58,739 nt of DNA, from assembly GCA_020848815.1 (NCBI GenBank), contig JADLHL010000179.1:1-58739 (forward strand), read 5' to 3'. Of the stretch, positions 32,430 to 42,800 are shown piece after piece. The notes beneath the pieces were generated by a model that saw nothing but the letters and a program-made list of their open reading frames with translations, searched no databases and had not been told where the DNA came from. The position numbers were made by a program, and so were the translations under genes. The stretch is from Chitinophagaceae bacterium. Lineage in GTDB: Bacteria; Bacteroidota; Bacteroidia; Chitinophagales; Chitinophagaceae. How positions within the stretch are numbered: position 1 is the stretch's first letter; each line of letters begins with the position of its first letter.

Positions 32430-34235
32430 TTATTTTGTTTTCCGCTTTTTGTGCCAGCGCTGTTGCATGGGTGCTGGATTGTACACCTGTTGTGTTTGCT
32501 GCAGCAATTGTAAAAAGCCCGCATCCGATTTGTTCTCGGTGGCAAAGCATTGCGCAGCCAGCGTCATCACATCTATAAAAGATACGGGCTGCTTTGGCGT
32601 AGCCTGGCGGAGCAACTGTCCGTACCAGGCAAGGGTTGTTGCTTTTTTAAACGTGGCATCTGCCAGCGGCAAAGCCATAGGGGCTGCAGTAAATGGAATG
32701 TTGTGGGCAATCTGCACACTATCCCGCAGCAGGCATTTGTATTGCAATTCCCAAGAGCCTTGCAGCGGCGTTTGAATACTGGCATTGCCCTTGGGTACTA
32801 TTTCCAGCATGGCCACAATGGTTTGGCCAGAGCCTATGTTGGCGCCATTCAGTAATAGTGTGTTGTTGGCCAAAGCCTGCCGCCTGTTGTCGTAGCCAAC
32901 GAGCTTGTATTGCTGCACCACGCTGCTGTCGAAATACACATGAATGCTGGCGTCGGCGGCTACATGGTAGAGGTTCTCCGTCAGCTCTTGCACCATCACT
33001 TTTTGCGCTTCTTCTTCGGTATCGAGGTAGGCAAAATTGCCATTGCCCATTTTGGCCAACACTTCAATTTTACTGTCTTTATAGTTGCCCATACCTACAC
33101 CCAAACAACTGAGTGTAACTCCGGTATGTCTGTATGCTTTGATGAGTCTTTCCAGTGCTTCATCTTCTGTAATGCCCATGTTGAAATCGCCATCGGTAGC
33201 CAGTATCACTTTGTTTACCCCGCTATCCAAAGCATTGGTCGTAGCAAGTTCATACGCCAGTTGAATGCCATTGGAACCTGCTGTGGCACCACCCGCAATG
33301 AGTGCATCAATAGCAGCACGTATGCTGTCTTTATACTGCCCCGAAACAGGTGGCAACATAATGCCCGGCGAACCGCCGTAAGTGACAATAGCAACCCTGT
33401 CTTGCGGCCGCAAATGCTCCACCAGTTTTTTAAAACCATTCTTCAACAATGGCAGGCGGTTGTTTTCTTCCATCGAGCCACTGTTATCAATGAGAAACAC
33501 CATGTTGGCCGGGGGTAAATTTTCCACCGGAATTTTTGGCGCTACTACATTCAGCATCAACAACAAATGGTTTGCATTCCAAGGGCAAACGGATAATGCC
33601 GATGCCATGCCCATGCTGCTGTCGCCGGGTTTTGCCTGCGGCAGTTGAAGATTAAAGTAATTCCAGAGTTCTTCTATGCGTACGGCATTGGGTGGTACTT
33701 GTGTGCTGTGGGCTATAAACCGACGGATATTACTATACGATGCATGGTTGTTGTTGGGTACAAAACCAACCGAAGGAAACGCATTTGTATTGGTGAAATG
33801 ATTGGGTACTATTTCGTTGTACGATTCGCCATTGCCCGTAGTTATTTCCGTGACATGTTGTTTTTGCTGCGGAGCCATGCTCAGGCTCGATAGTCTGCTT
33901 TCCAGTTTGGCTTTTTGCAGCATGGTAGCGTTGTACCGAAGCACAACAGCCTGGTATTTGCCGTGCATCAATACTATTTGCGTAGTGTCAAAACCTTCGG
34001 CGTAGCAGGTGGCGGTATCTGTAGCTACAAATGCAGAAATACCAAACTCGCCACCACTGCCGGCCTGATACAGCAATTGATTGCTGCGCAGTTTGATGTT
34101 GACAAAAGGTATGAGGGTGCCGGTGCTGTCTTTAAAACCTCCCGTAAAATAGAATGACTGACCATGGCTCATGGCGGGGCAGAGGAGCAGGCACAGCAAA
34201 GCGCATTTACCGATATGTTGCAGGTAGTGTAGCAT
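32430..34235 (-). CDS. Secreted vWA-domain protein (YfbK-like) with carboxypeptidase-regulatory-like N-terminal domain
   Basis: This is a 601-residue paralogue of the vWA part of the protein at 23944. Residues 1-26 are a signal peptide (CALLCLLLCPAMSHGQ). Residues ~30-100 (TGGFKDSTGTLIPFVNIKL and ATCYAEGFDTTQIVL) look like the CarboxypepD_reg beta-sandwich common on Bacteroidota surface proteins. The vWF_A segment has NHASYSNIRRFIAHSTQVPP, and the vWA domain NMVFLIDNSGSMEENNRLPL has DxSxS intact; then VILATDGDFNMGI and YLDTEEEAQKVM. The YfbK C-terminal domain completes it. ATG 34259 would add eight residues. It has no plug domain and no sigma gene neighbour. Confidence 0.8.
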   Translation of the reverse strand: MLHYLQHIGKCALLCLLLCPAMSHGQSFYFTGGFKDSTGTLIPFVNIKLRSNQLLYQAGSGGEFGISAFVATDTATCYAEGFDTTQIVLMHGKYQAVVLRYNATMLQKAKLESRLSSLSMAPQQKQHVTEITTGNGESYNEIVPNHFTNTNAFPSVGFVPNNNHASYSNIRRFIAHSTQVPPNAVRIEELWNYFNLQLPQAKPGDSSMGMASALSVCPWNANHLLLMLNVVAPKIPVENLPPANMVFLIDNSGSMEENNRLPLLKNGFKKLVEHLRPQDRVAIVTYGGSPGIMLPPVSGQYKDSIRAAIDALIAGGATAGSNGIQLAYELATTNALDSGVNKVILATDGDFNMGITEDEALERLIKAYRHTGVTLSCLGVGMGNYKDSKIEVLAKMGNGNFAYLDTEEEAQKVMVQELTENLYHVAADASIHVYFDSSVVQQYKLVGYDNRRQALANNTLLLNGANIGSGQTIVAMLEIVPKGNASIQTPLQGSWELQYKCLLRDSVQIAHNIPFTAAPMALPLADATFKKATTLAWYGQLLRQATPKQPVSFIDVMTLAAQCFATENKSDAGFLQLLQQTQQVYNPAPMQQRWHKKRKTK

Positions 34236-34295
34236 GATGGCACAGCGGTACCACGGCATTTCTTCAGCACCTACAACGTAGCGGCCGTGATTTTA

Positions 34296-34835
34296 TTAGT
34301 CTTTCAGCTGATAAATTTCAGGCAAATTGCGGCCAAAACCATCATAATCAAGGCCATAGCCTACCACAAATTTGTTGGGGATGGTGATGCCGATGTATTT
34401 CAGGTCGAGGGGATGCACCTGGGCCTCGGGCTTGTGCAGCAGGGTACAAATAGACAAGCTGGCGGGCTGCTGGTGTTCTATTTCGGGCAGAAATGCCGAC
34501 AGCGTTTTGCCGGTGTCTACAATGTCTTCGAGGATAATGACGTGCCGGTTTTTAATCACTGTATCCAAACCGATAGCAGTAATCACATGGCCGCTGCTCT
34601 TGGTGCCTTTGTACGATGCCAGTTTGATAAAACAGATTTCTGCCGGAAAGTCAAGCTTCTTAAACAGGTCGGAAGAAAACATGAACGAGCCGTTCAGGAT
34701 GGCAATGAACAACGGCGTTTTGTCGCCATAGTCTGCTTTAATTTGAGCGGCCAGCGCAGCAATACTTGCATCGATGGCTTCTGCATCCAAAAAGGGTACA
34801 AACGATTTATCGAGAACCTGAACGCTGGCAGACAT
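34296..34835 (-). CDS. hpt: Hypoxanthine phosphoribosyltransferase
   Basis: Hpt converts hypoxanthine (and often guanine) plus PRPP to IMP or GMP. The 179-residue protein has the type I PRTase order: FIAILNGSFMFSSDLFKKL, CFIKLASYKGTKSSG, the PRPP loop VIILEDIVDTGKTLSAFL, and the C-terminal NKFVVGYGLDYDGFGRNLP purine site. Together with ade at 12501, it would complete adenine-to-IMP salvage. The downstream vWA gene begins 60 nt away. Confidence 0.95.
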   Translation of the reverse strand: MSASVQVLDKSFVPFLDAEAIDASIAALAAQIKADYGDKTPLFIAILNGSFMFSSDLFKKLDFPAEICFIKLASYKGTKSSGHVITAIGLDTVIKNRHVIILEDIVDTGKTLSAFLPEIEHQQPASLSICTLLHKPEAQVHPLDLKYIGITIPNKFVVGYGLDYDGFGRNLPEIYQLKD

Positions 34836-34912
34836 AACGGCTGAGTTTTAAAGCGGCGAAAGTACGACCCCACCCGCCATCAGCAAAAAGAACTGCAGAC
34901 AATGGGCTGCAT

Positions 34913-35992
34913 TTACTTACTGTGAACGGTACTGTTTGCCGCTGGTTGCAGCAATATTTTGGTACCGGCAGCCAATGGTTCATTGGCATTGAGTTTGTTC
35001 CACTCTTGCAGTTGTGCCAGTCGTATGCCTTCTGTTTGGCTGATGTGCCACAAGGTTTGGCCTGTGTTGCTGGTCACAAATGGCTTGTCGGATTTTTTCT
35101 TTTTTCGCTCAACAAACAGCAGTTGTGCCTGCGGCAAAATATCGGTGCGGGCCATGTCGTTGAACTGGAGCAAATCTGCCAATGCCAGCTTGTTGTTGGC
35201 AGCAATGGCCAGCAGGCTGGTGCCAGCCTCGGCCCACATTACCTTGGTTTCATTAATGTAAAAATAGCCGGACGGATAACCTGTATTGGGGGCTACAGCA
35301 GCTGTTGGTTTTGAAGGGGCAGGTTCGTTGTTTACCTCAGGTGCAGCAGGCTTGGCTACCACTGGAGCCGGCGTTACTACTTGCTCTACTACGGCAGGTT
35401 TGGGCTGAGCCTTTTCTTCGCTGGCGGGTATTGCTAGTGCAGGTGTTACAGGCGCAGGTATATTGTTTTGCAAAGCCATGGCAGTTATGCTTTGCAGGTT
35501 GTTTTCTTCAATCACTTTTATGAGCTGTGCCACATACTTTGGGTTGGTAGCGTAGCCTGCTTTTTTCAATCCTTCGGCCCAGCCTTTGTAATCATTTACG
35601 TCGAGGGTAAATAGAGCAGCATATCTACCGTTGGCTTTCAGAAAGTTGGAGTGGTCGCGGTACGATTCTTCGGCAGAGGCATAGGCCCGGAAGCATTCGC
35701 CACGGGCATCATCATCGTGGTACACTTTATCGCCTGTCCAGGTGGCTTTGCATTTAATGCCGAAATGATTGTTGCTGCGGCTTACCAAATCGCCTTTGCC
35801 GGCACCGCTTTCCAGCAGGCCCTGGGCCAGCTTGATGGACGCCGGTACGCCGGTGCGTTGTTGTTCGGCTATGGCAAGAGGGGCGTAGGTGTCAATGTAT
35901 TGTTGATAGGCCGCATCTTGTGCCACGGCCCCGCAAATGGTCAGTGTAAAAAATAGTGTTACAATTCCTTTTTTCAATTTCCTCATACTCAT
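34913..35992 (-). CDS. Glucosaminidase (GH73-type) with LysM domains
   Basis: This is a 359-residue secreted peptidoglycan hydrolase. Residues 1-24 are a signal peptide ending AVAQ. Residues about 30-165 form the glucosaminidase domain, with IKLAQGLLESGAGKGDLVSR holding the catalytic Glu, NNHFGIKCKATWTGD, FRAYASAEESYRDHSNFL, and YATNPKYVAQLIKVIEE. A Pro/Ala-rich linker follows, then two LysM-like modules (SLLAIAANNKLALADLLQFN and QTLWHISQTEGIRLAQLQEW) that should bind the glycan chain. It likely trims cell wall during growth. M3 (35986) is an alternative start. Confidence 0.85.
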   Translation of the reverse strand: MSMRKLKKGIVTLFFTLTICGAVAQDAAYQQYIDTYAPLAIAEQQRTGVPASIKLAQGLLESGAGKGDLVSRSNNHFGIKCKATWTGDKVYHDDDARGECFRAYASAEESYRDHSNFLKANGRYAALFTLDVNDYKGWAEGLKKAGYATNPKYVAQLIKVIEENNLQSITAMALQNNIPAPVTPALAIPASEEKAQPKPAVVEQVVTPAPVVAKPAAPEVNNEPAPSKPTAAVAPNTGYPSGYFYINETKVMWAEAGTSLLAIAANNKLALADLLQFNDMARTDILPQAQLLFVERKKKKSDKPFVTSNTGQTLWHISQTEGIRLAQLQEWNKLNANEPLAAGTKILLQPAANSTVHSK

Positions 35993-36113
35993 GCTTTTCT
36001 GGCGGCAAAATAAGTGCCAATTCTACAAACGAGGGCAAACTACCTCATGAAGAGGGATGAGCGGTGCTGCTTTTATACACGACAAGCCGAATGCCGTGGA
36101 AAGCGACGGTGGC

Positions 36114-37607
36114 TTATTTGCCCTTGCACCGTTCCAAACCTGCCTTGGCCCGCTGTTCTATCGATTCTTCATAATCGTGGTTTTGCATATCCATGGCTTT
36201 TTGAAAATAAGCCCGGGCTCTGCCAAACTGCAACATTTTTTCGCAAATCATACCTGCCTGCAATGCTGACCGGGCAGCATAATACTCAGTACGCTGGCTG
36301 CCTTGGGAGATGGTATAATCGTAGGCTTTCAGGGCACGGTCGTCGTAGCCGAGGTCGTCGTAAATGCGGCCAAGCCGATAAGCAAATTCCAATCTTTCGG
36401 TCAGGTTGGCAAAGTCGTTGGCGCTTTTGCCTTCCAGTAGCTGGTAAGCGTCCTGGCTATAGCCCCCGTCCGATAAAAGCCTGGCTTTCAGCAGCATAGG
36501 GTTGGGCAATGTTTGAGCTTGGGCTTCTTTGAGTGCTCTTTTATCAGCGTCGGCCAGCGTGTTTCCCTTAGTTATTACCTGCTGCATGCAGTAGCGGTAC
36601 TGTGGCATATTGCCCTGTAAAAAATAGTGATAGCCCAACTTAAGCCACGCATCTTTTACATAAAAGCTCCCTTTGAACTGCTGCAAAAAACGAAGGAAAT
36701 ACACATGAGCATCGGCTTCCAGATGAAAGAGTTTTGCGTAGGCCATTTCAAAATCCCAAACAGGAGTGATGAGGTATTCGGCCGATTGCTTGCGTTGTTG
36801 AATAATGAGTTGGGTGGTACGGCTGCGTTTGTTGGTAAGGTGCAGATTGGCCGCCATGTAAGCAAACAAGTGATTGTTCACCAGGTCGAGCTGCTGCTGC
36901 TCAATAAAAGCCATGGCAGCTTCGGGCTGGTTGAGCAGGTAGTTTTGCAGGTAGCAGTGGTAAAATATGCCTTCCTGCCGAAAGAGTTTGCCCCAATAAT
37001 CATTGGCTTGCAAAAACTGATTGAGCTGCAGCTGCCCTTGCTGCATGGTGCCACTCAGGCCCATTACACTGCTTAGCCAGCGCATACTTTTGGGAATAGT
37101 GGAGGCTACCATTTCCATGGGGCCGGTAATCATGTTATTGGGCGAAAAACCCGGAAATTTTTCTTTGTTGTCGTGGGCAAGTTTAAAAGCATCTCTAAAG
37201 TCCCAGCCGGCAGCCCATTTTTGGTTGAACTTAATATGGATGGCTGCCCATTGCAGGTGTACAATGGCTTGCGAAAACAGGCGGAGTGGCGATGTTTTGG
37301 GAGCCGCGGCTAACCGCTCCAACCGTTGGCTGCGCAATGGTTTTGCCCTGTCGTAGGCTGCTTTTTCTTCATTAAAAAAGAGGGTAAAAAAATCGATGTA
37401 ATTGTCGAGCAGCACGGTAGCAAGGTTGTTGGGGTCGGCAGCTTTTTCGGCAGCAATCAGCTTGATGGCGGGTTGCAACCGAAGGGCAATGATGTGCTGA
37501 TAGGCTTGATAGCACCGGTCGTTGAACCGGAAATCTTGCTGGGCTTGCCCCGGCAAAAAGGTCAGTAAAAAAATGAAGCTATAAATGGGCTGTAGAAAAA
37601 TCCTCAC
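36114..37607 (-). CDS. Secreted TPR-containing protein
   Basis: This is a 497-residue protein with a signal peptide (RIFLQPIYSFIFLLTFLPGQAQ). Repeats include LEFAYRLGRIYDDLGYDDRALKAYD and RSALQAGMICEKMLQFGRARAYFQKAMD near the C-terminus, and the central part is helical and Leu/Gln-rich. The start is taken as GTG at 37607, because it opens the signal peptide and the next in-frame start (TTG at 37670) lies before the upstream gene's terminator. The gene is probably expressed on its own. The domain layout resembles other Bacteroidota TPR surface proteins, without known activity. Confidence 0.65.
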   Translation of the reverse strand: MRIFLQPIYSFIFLLTFLPGQAQQDFRFNDRCYQAYQHIIALRLQPAIKLIAAEKAADPNNLATVLLDNYIDFFTLFFNEEKAAYDRAKPLRSQRLERLAAAPKTSPLRLFSQAIVHLQWAAIHIKFNQKWAAGWDFRDAFKLAHDNKEKFPGFSPNNMITGPMEMVASTIPKSMRWLSSVMGLSGTMQQGQLQLNQFLQANDYWGKLFRQEGIFYHCYLQNYLLNQPEAAMAFIEQQQLDLVNNHLFAYMAANLHLTNKRSRTTQLIIQQRKQSAEYLITPVWDFEMAYAKLFHLEADAHVYFLRFLQQFKGSFYVKDAWLKLGYHYFLQGNMPQYRYCMQQVITKGNTLADADKRALKEAQAQTLPNPMLLKARLLSDGGYSQDAYQLLEGKSANDFANLTERLEFAYRLGRIYDDLGYDDRALKAYDYTISQGSQRTEYYAARSALQAGMICEKMLQFGRARAYFQKAMDMQNHDYEESIEQRAKAGLERCKGK

Positions 37608-37622
37608 CCTGCAAAGAAAACA

Positions 37623-37656
37623 AAAAAGCGAAGCCCACGGGGAACTTCGCTTTTGA
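37623..37656 (-). terminator. Terminator after the zinc-ribbon gene
   Basis: A 10-bp stem (AAAAGCGAAG with CTTCGCTTTT) with a 12-nt loop lies 19 nt past the minus-strand stop at 37675; on the minus strand a T-run follows. Confidence 0.7.
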
Positions 37657-37674
37657 TATGGTTGGGCCAAAGGC

Positions 37675-38430
37675 TTATTTAATTTCGATGCTATCGTTGG
37701 TCTCCTGATCTACGAGGATGCGGCCGCAGTTTTCGCACACAATAATTTTTTTGTGCTGGCGAATTTCGCTCTGGCGCTGCGGGGGTACCGCATTAAAGCA
37801 ACCGCCACAGGCGTCACGCAGTACGGGTACCACGGCCAGACCATTGCGGTAGTTAGAGCGGATACGGTCGTAAGAAGCCAACAGGCGTTCTTCTACCTTG
37901 CCACGGGCTTCGTCGGCCTGTACCTGGTAGTGCTGTTCTTCTTTTTCTGTATCTGCAATAATTTTTTCGAGTTCGCCTTTTTTGGCAGCCAGTGTACCCT
38001 CTTTGGTATGAATAGCTTTGTTGGCGCTGTCGAGTCTGCGGGCTTTTTCCTGCAGCTCTTCCTGAGCGTCTTTGATGTGCTTTTCAGCCAGTTTTACTTC
38101 CAGCTGCTGCATTTCGATTTCCTTATTGATGGCTTCGAATTCGCGGCTGTTTTTTACGTTGTTGCTTTGGGCTTCATACTTTTTGATGAGCTCTTCAGAT
38201 TCAACAATGCTGGCTTTTTTCTGGTCAACAAATTCGTTGATGCCATTAATTTCTTCTTCGATGCGGGTACGGCGGTGCTGCAATCCCTGCAGTTCATCTT
38301 CCAAATCGGCAACTTCCATCGGAAGTTCACCTTTGAGGATGCTCATTTCGTCGAGCTTAGATTCAATCTTTTGGAGTCTTACCAGCGATGCGAGTTTTTC
38401 CTGAACCGAAAAATCCTTAACAGTGGCCAT
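37675..38430 (-). CDS. Coiled-coil protein with C-terminal C4 zinc ribbon
   Basis: This is a 251-residue cytoplasmic protein. Residues about 10-185 form a long antiparallel coiled coil (LQKIESKLDEMSILKGELP, EEINGINEFVDQKKASIVES, and KEGTLAAKKGELEKIIADTE). The C-terminus is a zinc ribbon with two CxxC pairs, CGGCFNAVPP and CENCGRIL. This is the CT398/zf-RING_7 family, found beside Nif3-family genes in many bacteria, exactly as here (Nif3 gene 46 nt upstream). Function is unknown; RNA or DNA contact has been suggested for the family. Confidence 0.85.
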   Translation of the reverse strand: MATVKDFSVQEKLASLVRLQKIESKLDEMSILKGELPMEVADLEDELQGLQHRRTRIEEEINGINEFVDQKKASIVESEELIKKYEAQSNNVKNSREFEAINKEIEMQQLEVKLAEKHIKDAQEELQEKARRLDSANKAIHTKEGTLAAKKGELEKIIADTEKEEQHYQVQADEARGKVEERLLASYDRIRSNYRNGLAVVPVLRDACGGCFNAVPPQRQSEIRQHKKIIVCENCGRILVDQETNDSIEIK

Positions 38431-38476
38431 GGATAAATATCTATTTTAATTGAAAATCAGCGAATTGAAACCAAAC

Positions 38477-39583
38477 TCAGACAAAGTAACGGACCGGATT
38501 GGTTTGTACGGCTGAATGAAGGACGGCAAAGGTAGGGAATTTGGCCTTCAAATATGTGGCCAGCCCGTGTACTGTGTACTGTTCGCTTTCGTAGTGGCCA
38601 ATATCGGCCAGCAAAAGGCGGCCATCAGCATCGAAAAACTCGTGGTATTTCACATCGGCGGTTATGAATGCATCGGCGCCGGCGGCTATGGCCGCACCAG
38701 TTAAAAAGCTGCCAGCTCCGCCACACATGGCTATGGTGCGGATGGGCCGGTTGATAAACGGCGTATGCCGGATGATTTGTAAGCCAAACGCCGTTTTGAT
38801 GCGCTGCAAAAAATCTGTTTCGGTAATACTGCCAGATAGCTCTCCAATAATACCTGCTCCGGTTTGTGGTAGCTCATTTTGTAATGAAATCAATTGGTAA
38901 GCAGGGGTTTCGTAGGGGTGTGCCTGGTGAAGCGCAGCCATTATTTTGCCCGCCAAATGAGCAGGAACAGCTACTTCTATGCGGGTTTCCTCCACCCATT
39001 CCAGCGGGCCACCAGCTGTGCCAATGGCGGGGTGGGCATTTTCCAACGGACGAAAACTGCCCATGCCTTCGGTATTGAAACTGCATTCGGCATATTGGCC
39101 AATGGCGCCGGCGCCGGCAGCATACAGTGCTTCTCTTAGCATTGCTGATTGTGCAGCGGGTACATAAGTAATGAGGTATTGCAAAGTGCCGGGCCGGGGT
39201 TGCAGCACCTGCAGGCTTTGGGTTTTGAGCCCCAGCTTTTCCGCCATCCAGTAGTTTACACCAAACTGATAATTATCCAGGTTGGTATGAATGGCATAAA
39301 TAGCAATATCGTGTTTGATGGCTTTAATAATGGCTCTTTCGGGGTAGCTGTCGCCGGAAAGTTTTTTTACCCCCCGAAAAAGGATAGGGTGATGCGCTAC
39401 CACCAGATTGCAGTTTTTTTCGATGGCTTCTGCAATTACTTCTTCGGTAGCATCGAGGCTACAAATGAGACCTGTGCAATTCCAAGACTTTTTTCCCGTT
39501 ATGAGACCGGCATTGTCGTAAGACTCTTGCCAGGCAAGCGGCGCCAGTAGTTCTAATTGAAAAAGAATATCGCTAATGAGCAT
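38477..39583 (-). CDS. Nif3-like dinuclear metal center protein
   Basis: This is a 368-residue protein of the Nif3/YbgI family with an inserted PII-like middle domain, forming a hexameric toroid in solved homologues. Motifs are ESYDNAGLITGKKSWNCTGL, the metal-binding VVAHHPILFRGVKKL and IHTNLDNYQFGVN, CGGAGSFLTGAAIAAGADAF, DVKYHEFFDADGRLLLADIG, and the terminal H of GHYESEQY. The inserted domain (about 130-235) includes VAVPAHLAGKIMAAL with AHPYETPAY. ATG 39583 is chosen over upstream codons. Biochemical role is not settled; the neighbour at 37675 is its usual partner gene. Confidence 0.9.
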   Translation of the reverse strand: MLISDILFQLELLAPLAWQESYDNAGLITGKKSWNCTGLICSLDATEEVIAEAIEKNCNLVVAHHPILFRGVKKLSGDSYPERAIIKAIKHDIAIYAIHTNLDNYQFGVNYWMAEKLGLKTQSLQVLQPRPGTLQYLITYVPAAQSAMLREALYAAGAGAIGQYAECSFNTEGMGSFRPLENAHPAIGTAGGPLEWVEETRIEVAVPAHLAGKIMAALHQAHPYETPAYQLISLQNELPQTGAGIIGELSGSITETDFLQRIKTAFGLQIIRHTPFINRPIRTIAMCGGAGSFLTGAAIAAGADAFITADVKYHEFFDADGRLLLADIGHYESEQYTVHGLATYLKAKFPTFAVLHSAVQTNPVRYFV

Positions 39584-39849
39584 GGTGGTTACAATTGGGT
39601 AATGATTGGGTACAAACTTAGCCAGATTGTAATTGGTTGTCCACATTTAAGCATTGCAGTTTGAGAGCGGTTTTTTTGGCAGGCAATTTGTAACTTATGA
39701 GCAAAAGGTGCAGGGGCTGGCGGGTAAACAAATGTGTACATCTGAATAAACACCCAATAGCAGGCACAAAACCAAAACTATCTTGGCCGAGGCTGAGGCA
39801 TACAATACACAATGGAGGGGCACAGGCACCCGGAGGACGAGGCAAATAC

Positions 39850-42800
39850 ATGAATACCCGATTACTTTTTTTATGGAGTTTACTGTTTGCCTGCTTACAG
39901 GGCAATGCACAATTGACGGCGCAATTTTCCGCCGATCAATTGAGTGGTTGCGCACCTATCAGGGTCATATTTACTGATCAATCTACCGGTACACCCGACC
40001 GCTGGCGTTGGGACCTGGGCAACGGTGTGGTGAGCACCGCTCAAAATCCGAGCACTACTTATTTTACGCCGGGTGTTTATACAGTAAGCCTTACCGTGTA
40101 CAGGGGCACTACCGATTCTGCTACTATTACCAAAACTTCTTACATCAGCGTTTTTGCGAACCCTACCGTAATTTTTGGGGCAACGCCCCGGTTTGGTTGC
40201 CTGCCACTGAGTGTTCAATTTACCGATAGTAGTATAGCGGGTAGCGGTACGCTACAAAGCTGGACTTGGGATTTTGGCGACGGCACTCTCAGCAATCAAC
40301 GCAATCCATTACACTCATATACCACCCCCGGCAGTTTTACCATTACACTTACTGTACAAAATAGTGAAGGCTGCAGCCGTACATTATCGCTGGATAATTA
40401 TGTAAGGGTGGGCGACTCATTGTTGGCACAATACAATCTGAGTGTAGGGCAAACATGTGTGGTGCCTGTGAGTGCATCTTTTACCAACACCAGCATCGGC
40501 AATAATATCACCTCATGGCAATGGGATTTTGGCGATGGAAACACCAGTGCCGCCACTAATCCTACACATATTTACACAACACCGGGCGAATATGATGTTC
40601 GGCTGGTGGTTACCAATGCCGGAGGTTGCTCCGATACTATTTTGCGCAGATCCGTTATTACGGTTGGTAGTCCTACGGCCTCATTCAATATGTCGGCCGG
40701 CCCGTATTGTATTGGCCGCCCGGTGGCCATACAAAATACGTCAACACCCTTTGCCACGTTCGATTCTACCATATGGCGGTTTAGCGATGGAGTGGTGGTG
40801 CGGCAAAGAGATGTGAGTCGCATTTTTAATACCCCCGGTGTGTACACATTTAGTATGGCTGTGTGGAAGGGTGGTTGTGTTGATTCAACTCAAGGCAGTT
40901 TTACGGTGCTTGATAAGCCAGCGCCAACATTTAGTTATAGTCCTGCTATTGGGTGCCGGGTACCACATGTGGTTAATTTTCAAAATACCACACCCAATAG
41001 CACCGTCATAGGCTGGACTTTTGGCAATGGCCAAACCAGTACGCAGCAATCTGCAACTGCTACTTACAATTCGTTGGGCACTTTTAGTGTACGCATGATA
41101 GTGCAACATGATAATGGTTGTATAGACACCCTGAATGTACCCGCTGCTGTAAGGGTGGAAGCTCCCAGAATTACATCTATTGGAGGGCTGCCCTTTGATG
41201 GATGTGTGCCCTACACACAAACCTTTGTGCCCGTTATCATTAGCAACGATTCCATTGCAAGTTATGCATGGGATTTTGGCGATGGCACAACAGCGGCTGT
41301 CCGCAATCCAACCAAAACTTTTGGAGTGGCCGGCTCGTACACAGTTCGGCTTACAATAACCACTTTGGGCGGTTGTACGGCCACACTCACAGGTACCGTA
41401 CTGGTAAGTGCAAAACCGGTGGCCAATTTTAGTGCTACCCCTCAAGATGTGTGTCCTTCTACAGATGTACAATTTACCGATTTGAGTACCGGCACCATTA
41501 CCCGCTGGCAATGGTTTTTTGGAGATGGAGGTTCTTCGGGTACACAAAATCCAACGTACCAATACAATGATACCGGATGGATGAATGTGCGTTTGATTGT
41601 GAGTAATAATCAATGCCATGATACATTGACAGTGAATCGCTACATCTACGTACGTCCGCCGATTGCCAGGTTTACAGATTCATTTAGTTGTACCAATCAG
41701 TTTCAGCGGTTTTTTACCAATACCAGCATTGGAGGTACACAGTGGAAATGGTATTTCGGCAATGGCGATTCATCATCTACGTATAGTCCCAATTATACCT
41801 ACACCAATACAGGTGCTTACACTGTAAGGTTGGTGGCTTCAGATTCTTTATGTGAGCATGAAGCATCTGTAGGGGTAAATATTTATGATGAAGAGGCCAA
41901 TATAGAAATGGAAAAAATGGGCACCTGCCGGAGTAACGAACTTCGGTTTTATGCCCGGGGCCCTAAGCTCAATCCGGCTAATATTACCAACTATGAATGG
42001 GCGATTAATGCGGAGTCTCCCATCAACACCGGTGTCAATTTTTTAGATCGGGTATTGACAGATACTGCAACCCTTGTAGTACGGTTGGTGATTACAGATA
42101 GAAATGGTTGCAGCGATACAACCTTGCAAACCTTTACCATATCAGACATTGGTACACGCATCAACTTTGGACCCATCAGGCAGGATGTGTGTATAGGTAG
42201 CCTTGTCAATTTTACTGACTCTACCAGGTTTACCAGTACTAATCCTGTAAGAAGCTGGGAGTGGAATTTCGGATTTGGTAACGACTCTGTATTTACGTCG
42301 GCCCCCTTTGGAGCGGTGTACAATGCAGCGGGTGTTTACAATGTACGGCTAACAGTGGTCGATTCTTTGGGCTGCAGATATACACTTACACGCCCCGCCG
42401 CTGTAGAAGTGCATGAATCTACCGCCCGGTTTGTGGCCAGCGACACATTGGTGTGTTTAAATACGCCCATTCGTTTCACCAATCAATCTGTTGGTTCCAA
42501 CGGTTCGGTGCTTTCGCATAGCTGGGATTTTGGCAATGGTCAACAGAGTTCTATTCTAAATCCTTCGGTAACCTATGCAGCCGAAGGAGTGTACACTGTT
42601 TCGCTGGCCATTGCAGATAGCTATGGTTGTGTGGATACATTAACAAGACCTCAGTACATAACCGTAGCCAATGCAAGGGCCAGTTTTTCTATGAGTGATT
42701 CTTTTAGTACCTGCCCTCCGTTATTGGTGGTTTTTTCCAATACATCCATCAATAACAGGCAAAACTTTTGGGACTTTGGCAATGGCAATAATTCCATTGT

